DNA from: CAZNHL01 sp964572965
GTDB lineage: Bacteria > Bacteroidota > Bacteroidia > Cytophagales > UBA9547
NCBI GenBank assembly: GCA_964572965.1
Contig: CAZNHL010000101.1
Location: 1 to 10,449, forward strand
Direction of reading: 5' to 3'
Length of the DNA stretch: 10,449 nt
How positions within the stretch are numbered: the first letter of the stretch is position 1; each line of letters opens with the position of its first letter. The notes beneath the pieces are model-generated. The model saw only the letters and a program-made list of their open reading frames with translations, was not told the DNA's origin and searched no databases. Both the position numbers and the translations under genes were made by a program. Below are positions 6,734-10,449 of the stretch, in pieces.

Positions 6734-9700
6734 TTTGAGTGTGGTTCCTGTACCTAACCTGATTTGTCAGAGTGGTACTACTACTGGTATTGTTCGCGTT
6801 GTGAATGCTGAAGCAAACGTAACCTATCAGGTATATGCCTGGAATGGTACAACAGAAACAATTGTTACAGGTGCTTCTAACAGCAGACCTTCAGTTGGGA
6901 ATTTAGATATTTCAATTCCGGCGGGTTCATTACCGATTGGATTTAATCAGTTTAAAGTTCACGCAACTATTCCTGGTGGTGGTGATTGTTCTAATGTAAC
7001 ATTGAATGATACTACTGCAATCAGAGCTAATAAAGGTGCGGATCCAAAGGAGGTGAGATTAGTAAGTAATGTGACTTGTCAGTCAGGAGCAACTGTTCCA
7101 CAAGTGATTGTTGAAAATGCAGAAGCAAATGTTATTTATGATGTTTATCTGAATGGGAGTGTAACACCAAATTTCAGTGGGTCGACTGCGGTAGCAGGAG
7201 ATCTTACTATTGATCTTACTTCAGGGTTGGTATTAGGAGCTAATTCTGTTAAAGTAAGTGTCAACGTTGCTTTGTGTGGTGAAACACCGATGATTAACAG
7301 TCCTTTACCACTTACAGTTAACAAAGTACCTTCGAATTCTTTGAACGTTGTTGCTGTTCCAAATGCAATTTGTCAGTCTGGATTAATAACTGGTACAATT
7401 AATATACAGAATGCAGAACCTGGTGTAGTTTATCAGGTTTATGCATGGAACGGTACAACAGAAACTATTCTAACAGGTGTTTCCGGAAGCAGAACTACCA
7501 CTGGAACACTGCCTATTACAATTCCGGCAGGTGCATTACCGGTTGGTTTTAATCAGTTTAAAGTTCATGCGACTATTCCTGGAGGAGGAGATTGTGCAAA
7601 CGTTATATTATTGGATACTGTAGGAATTAAATCAAGTAAACCGGTTGTAGCGAAAGACGTTGAACTTGATAATGAAGTTACCTGTCAGACAGGCGCATCA
7701 GTACCTGTACTTAAGATAGTTAACGCCGATAGAGATGTAGTCTATAGGGTATTCTTGAATAATAGTACAGTTGCTAATTTCACTGTAACAGCTCCGGCAG
7801 ATGGAGATCTTACGATTAACCTGACGTCTGGATTAGTTGTAGGAAAAAATCCTATCAAAGTTACGGGTACGATAGCTCCTTGTGCTGATGAGACTCCTAT
7901 GCTTAAAGACCTGGAACTTACTGTAAATAAAGTACCAAGTGGCAATTTAATAGCGAATGGGGCACCATCTGCTATTTGTCAGGATGGTACTGTTTCCGCA
8001 ACTATCAATGTTTTAAATGCGGAACCAGGTGTAACTTATCAGGTATATACCTGGGATGGTACAACTGAAACGATTATTGCCGGAGCTATAAATACAAACA
8101 ACCTAGCAACAGCAGTAACATTGCCGATTACTGTACCGGCAGTTGCTGTTCCTCTAGGCTTTAATCAGTATAAAATTCATGCGAGCATTCCTGGTGGCGG
8201 TGATTGTGCAAATGTTATTTTGACAGATACTGTAGGTATTAGATCAAATAAAGGACCGAACGATGGTTTGGTAGTATTGGATGATCAGACAATTTGTTCT
8301 ACAACTCCAAGTGTGAGTTTGACAATTACAGGTGCTGAAGATGGAGTGAAATATGAAGCATTTACATCGGGTATTTCTCTTGGTTCAATTGTTGGTACTA
8401 CGTCGACTCTTCCGCTTGATGTGACAAAACTGGCAATAGGTGCTAATACTGTATCAATTAGTGCTAGTATTGTAGGCTGTGAACCAAAAGATCTTAAAGA
8501 AACTGTTGTAATTACTAAGAATCAGGAAATAAATGCCGGTTTGAAGTATGATGTTGTTTCCCCTGTTTGTGAAGGAAACGGGTCATCTGTGACAGTGAAC
8601 AATCCACAGGCAGGTGTTGATTATAGAGTGTCTGTAAATGGTACAGTAATTGGTTCTGCTACTCCTACGCTTACAATTAATACTACAAGCATCCCGACAT
8701 CCGGTAATTACATTATCGAAGTGGAAGGTTTTATTGCCGGTTGTGGAAGTACGGAAATTGATTCAGATCAAACATTGACGGTAAGAAAATCACTGGATCA
8801 GAATATTGGTATGACAGGAAGTACGGTTTGTGCTCCTTTGTCACAGTCTTCTACCGATAGGGCTACTATTACAATCAATAGTGCGCAGCCGGGTGTTACT
8901 TATACAGTCAGAAACGCACAGAATATAGCTGTCAGGGTAATTAAGAATGAAGATGCAGTAGCAAAAGATCTTGTAATTGAGTTGCCGGTAACTACTCTTG
9001 CTATTGGAGGTAATAGCTTCTCTGCAGAGGCAAGTAATGATGGTGCATGTGACCCGATTAAATTATCAGGCGGTGTGAATGTGTATGTAATCAAAGATAA
9101 TTTTGATATTCATTATGACACACTTGTTTGTAAGAGCGCTGTGCAAAAAGCTGAGGTAGTGGTTTTTGCTCCGGGTGCAACAAGATATAACTGGGTTTCA
9201 AGACAAGGCGCTGTTATTACTGATGTAAGCCTTATCGGTGATTATATCGGAGAGAGAGTTACTATTGATTACAGTGGTATTGCTGCTACAGTAACGCACG
9301 ATACATTAGAAGTATATGCTGCTGCTTCGGGAGCAGATTGTAACATGTACAAACGTAGTTTCATAGTGAGGTTGGTTGATAACGTTATTGTTACAACTGC
9401 TCCTATTGATACTGTTTGTCGTTATGTATATGGTCCTGACTCAATTACTGTAAACTATTCTTACTATGCTAAGAATGCAATCAAGTATCAATGGTCAATG
9501 ACAAGTGCTCCGGCTGGTTCAAGATTCTACTATACATCATTAGATAGTAGTTCTATAGAGGTTAAGTTCCCTCCTCAGCCGAGAAGTACGAATCAGGTTC
9601 CTTTCTCGTTTGCTGTTCAGCCTTACTCTTTATGTAGCAATTCATACCTGAGTCCTGAGCCAAAGCAAGGAGTAGTATTGGCAACCCCTGATGTAAATGC

Positions 9701-10247
9701 GGGTAAAGATATCGATACTATATTCGCTCTTTATCAGCCGATTTTGCTTGATGGTGCAAAAACAACAGAGGAGAAACCATATACAACGAGCTTGAATCCT
9801 GCTAATCAAAACATCTACCAGTACTACTGGAGACCATTGGATAATGGCGCTACTTTAAGTACACCTGATAAGATTCAGACTTATATGAAGTCAGATGTAT
9901 TGGAAAACAGCATCGAACTGACTGTTTGGAACAGAAACCGTTGTGCGGTTACAGATACTGTAAATGTGAAAGTGCAATTGCTGGTTACAATTCCAAATGC
10001 ATTTACACCAAACGGTGATGGTAGAAACGATGTCTGGGAGATCAAAAATATAGAGTACTTCCCTAATAACAATGTGGTAATCTATAACCAATGGGGTTCT
10101 AAGGTGTATGAAGCGAATCCGTACCATAACAACTGGGAAGGAACGCATAATGGTGAAGACCTGCCAATCGGAACATATTATTATATTTTCGATATCAAGA
10201 AGGAAGGATTCTCTCCATCTGCTGGTTCTGTAACAATTGTTAAATAA
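6680..10247 (+). CDS. Giant T9SS-secreted adhesin, C-terminal part with type-B C-terminal domain
   Basis: C-terminal half of the same adhesin. The ATG at 6684 is not a start. It is codon Met1029 of the repaired frame, and the same MQNSPLTLTVNKVPSNS is encoded at 6571-6621, just before the gap. The part encodes the remaining Ig-like modules, including the alternating A/B pairs, then more divergent modules and a PKD-like one (TAPAGSRFYY region, about 9510). The last roughly 87 residues (from 9984) match the gliding-motility-associated C-terminal domain (TIGR04131 type, T9SS type-B signal): IPNAFTPNGDGRNDVWEI, VVIYNQWGSKVYE, WEGTHNGEDLPIGTYYYIFD and a closing GSVTIVK. This sends the protein through the outer-membrane T9SS translocon. 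Type-B cargo typically needs a PorP/SprF partner, and one begins 33 nt downstream. Every Ig-like module keeps a Cys near the start and one about 65-75 residues later, suggesting disulfides. Partial at 5' because of the gap. Confidence 0.87.
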
Positions 10248-10280
10248 GTAGTACCACCTAGCTAAATTTAGATATATATC

Positions 10281-10449
10281 ATGTTTAAAAATAAATCAGG
10301 ACTTTTAGTAGCAGGTTTGCTGTTGCTTTCCGGAAGTCTTTATGCACAGCAGACCACGCAGTACAGTATGTACATGCTTAATAATTATACCTTAAACCCG
10401 GCAGTAGCAGGTACTGAGAATTTCACAGACCTGAAAGCGAGTACCCGTC
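10281..10449 (+). CDS. PorP/SprF-family type IX secretion membrane protein, 5' end only
   Basis: The first 56 codons are present and the gene runs off the window. Residues 1-22 are a signal peptide (LLVAGLLLLSGSLYA|Q). The mature start, QQTTQYSMYMLNNYTLNPA followed by VAGTENFTDLKAS, matches the family hallmark Q-Y-x-x-Y-M-x-N-x-x-x-x-N-P-A-x-A-G near the N-terminus, ahead of an outer-membrane barrel of about 300 residues in full-length members. Known members (P. gingivalis PorP, F. johnsoniae SprF) serve T9SS, and SprF-type paralogues are encoded next to type-B cargo that they help secrete. Its place 33 nt after a type-B adhesin suggests it is the dedicated partner of that adhesin. The start follows the AGCTAAAT-type AT-rich leader also found before the adhesin. 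Confidence 0.9.
   Translation, partial: MFKNKSGLLVAGLLLLSGSLYAQQTTQYSMYMLNNYTLNPAVAGTENFTDLKASTR

Larger units (their letters stand above)
5419..9672 (+). repeat. Array of about 14 Ig-like modules with a 202-203 residue A/B super-repeat
   Basis: Modules of about 90-105 residues share a Cys entry (ICQ, TCQ), a core NAEANVTYQVY-like strand and a C-terminal Cys. The conserved core Tyr codons fall at 5503, 5803, 6103, 6415, then 6825, 7431 and 8037. The first steps are 300 bp. From 6103 a two-module unit takes over: A modules carry VYAWNGTTETI and GFNQFKVHATIPGGG, B modules carry VYLNG and LTSGLVLG...PLTLTVNKVPS. A-to-A spacing is 606 bp (6825-7431, 7431-8037), and 609 bp for 6103-6825 once the 113-bp artifact is removed. 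Modules after about 8535 are divergent and outside the pair pattern. The 54 bp at 6153-6206 recur perfectly at 6875-6928, so the youngest duplication is the A pair flanking the gap. Confidence 0.88.

Noticed and set aside
5419..8534. Regular repeat spacing as a CRISPR or satellite array
   Set aside because: The period is hundreds of bases, in frame and protein-coding, with conserved Cys and hydrophobic positions.

Overview
The window comes from a Bacteroidota genome, probably a gliding or type IX secretion (T9SS) lineage such as Cytophagales or a relative. Four things point there: AT-rich DNA with no Shine-Dalgarno motifs, a TAnnTTTG-like promoter box, an adhesin ending in a gliding-motility-type C-terminal domain, and a PorP/SprF-family gene directly downstream. 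The genus cannot be fixed from the sequence.

Left part (1-1456) is accessory and partly decayed. It holds an orphan C-terminal coding fragment (64-213), a small lipocalin-like lipoprotein gene (220-651), a long hairpin (667-700) and a good intrinsic terminator (728-763). Then comes about 700 bp of wreckage. In it, the first 14 codons of a REP-associated tyrosine transposase (RAYT) run in frame into a 40-bp fragment resembling the big adhesin gene downstream. After that come two inverted REP-like arms. The last stretch is AT-rich and carries the likely promoter of the operon.

Right part (1532-10449) is a co-directional operon with 38- and 33-nt gaps. It encodes an OmpA-family envelope protein (signal peptide, beta-propeller, two carboxypeptidase-regulatory-like domains, peptidoglycan-binding OmpA domain), a giant secreted adhesin, and the start of a PorP/SprF-family outer-membrane protein cut by the window edge. 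Together they look like a T9SS type-B cargo with its dedicated PorP/SprF partner and a peptidoglycan anchor.

The adhesin appears as two reading frames (3487-6645 and 6684-10247) because of a scaffold gap, not biology. The first contig ends in a 52-bp reverse-complement copy of its own neighbourhood, then come 10 Ns, then the same 54 bp is repeated. Removing 113 bp restores one frame of about 2215 codons and restores the 202-203 residue repeat period. The repaired protein has a signal peptide, a right-handed beta-helix, an Ig-like linker, about 14 Ig-like modules partly arranged as alternating A/B pairs, and a type-B T9SS C-terminal domain.
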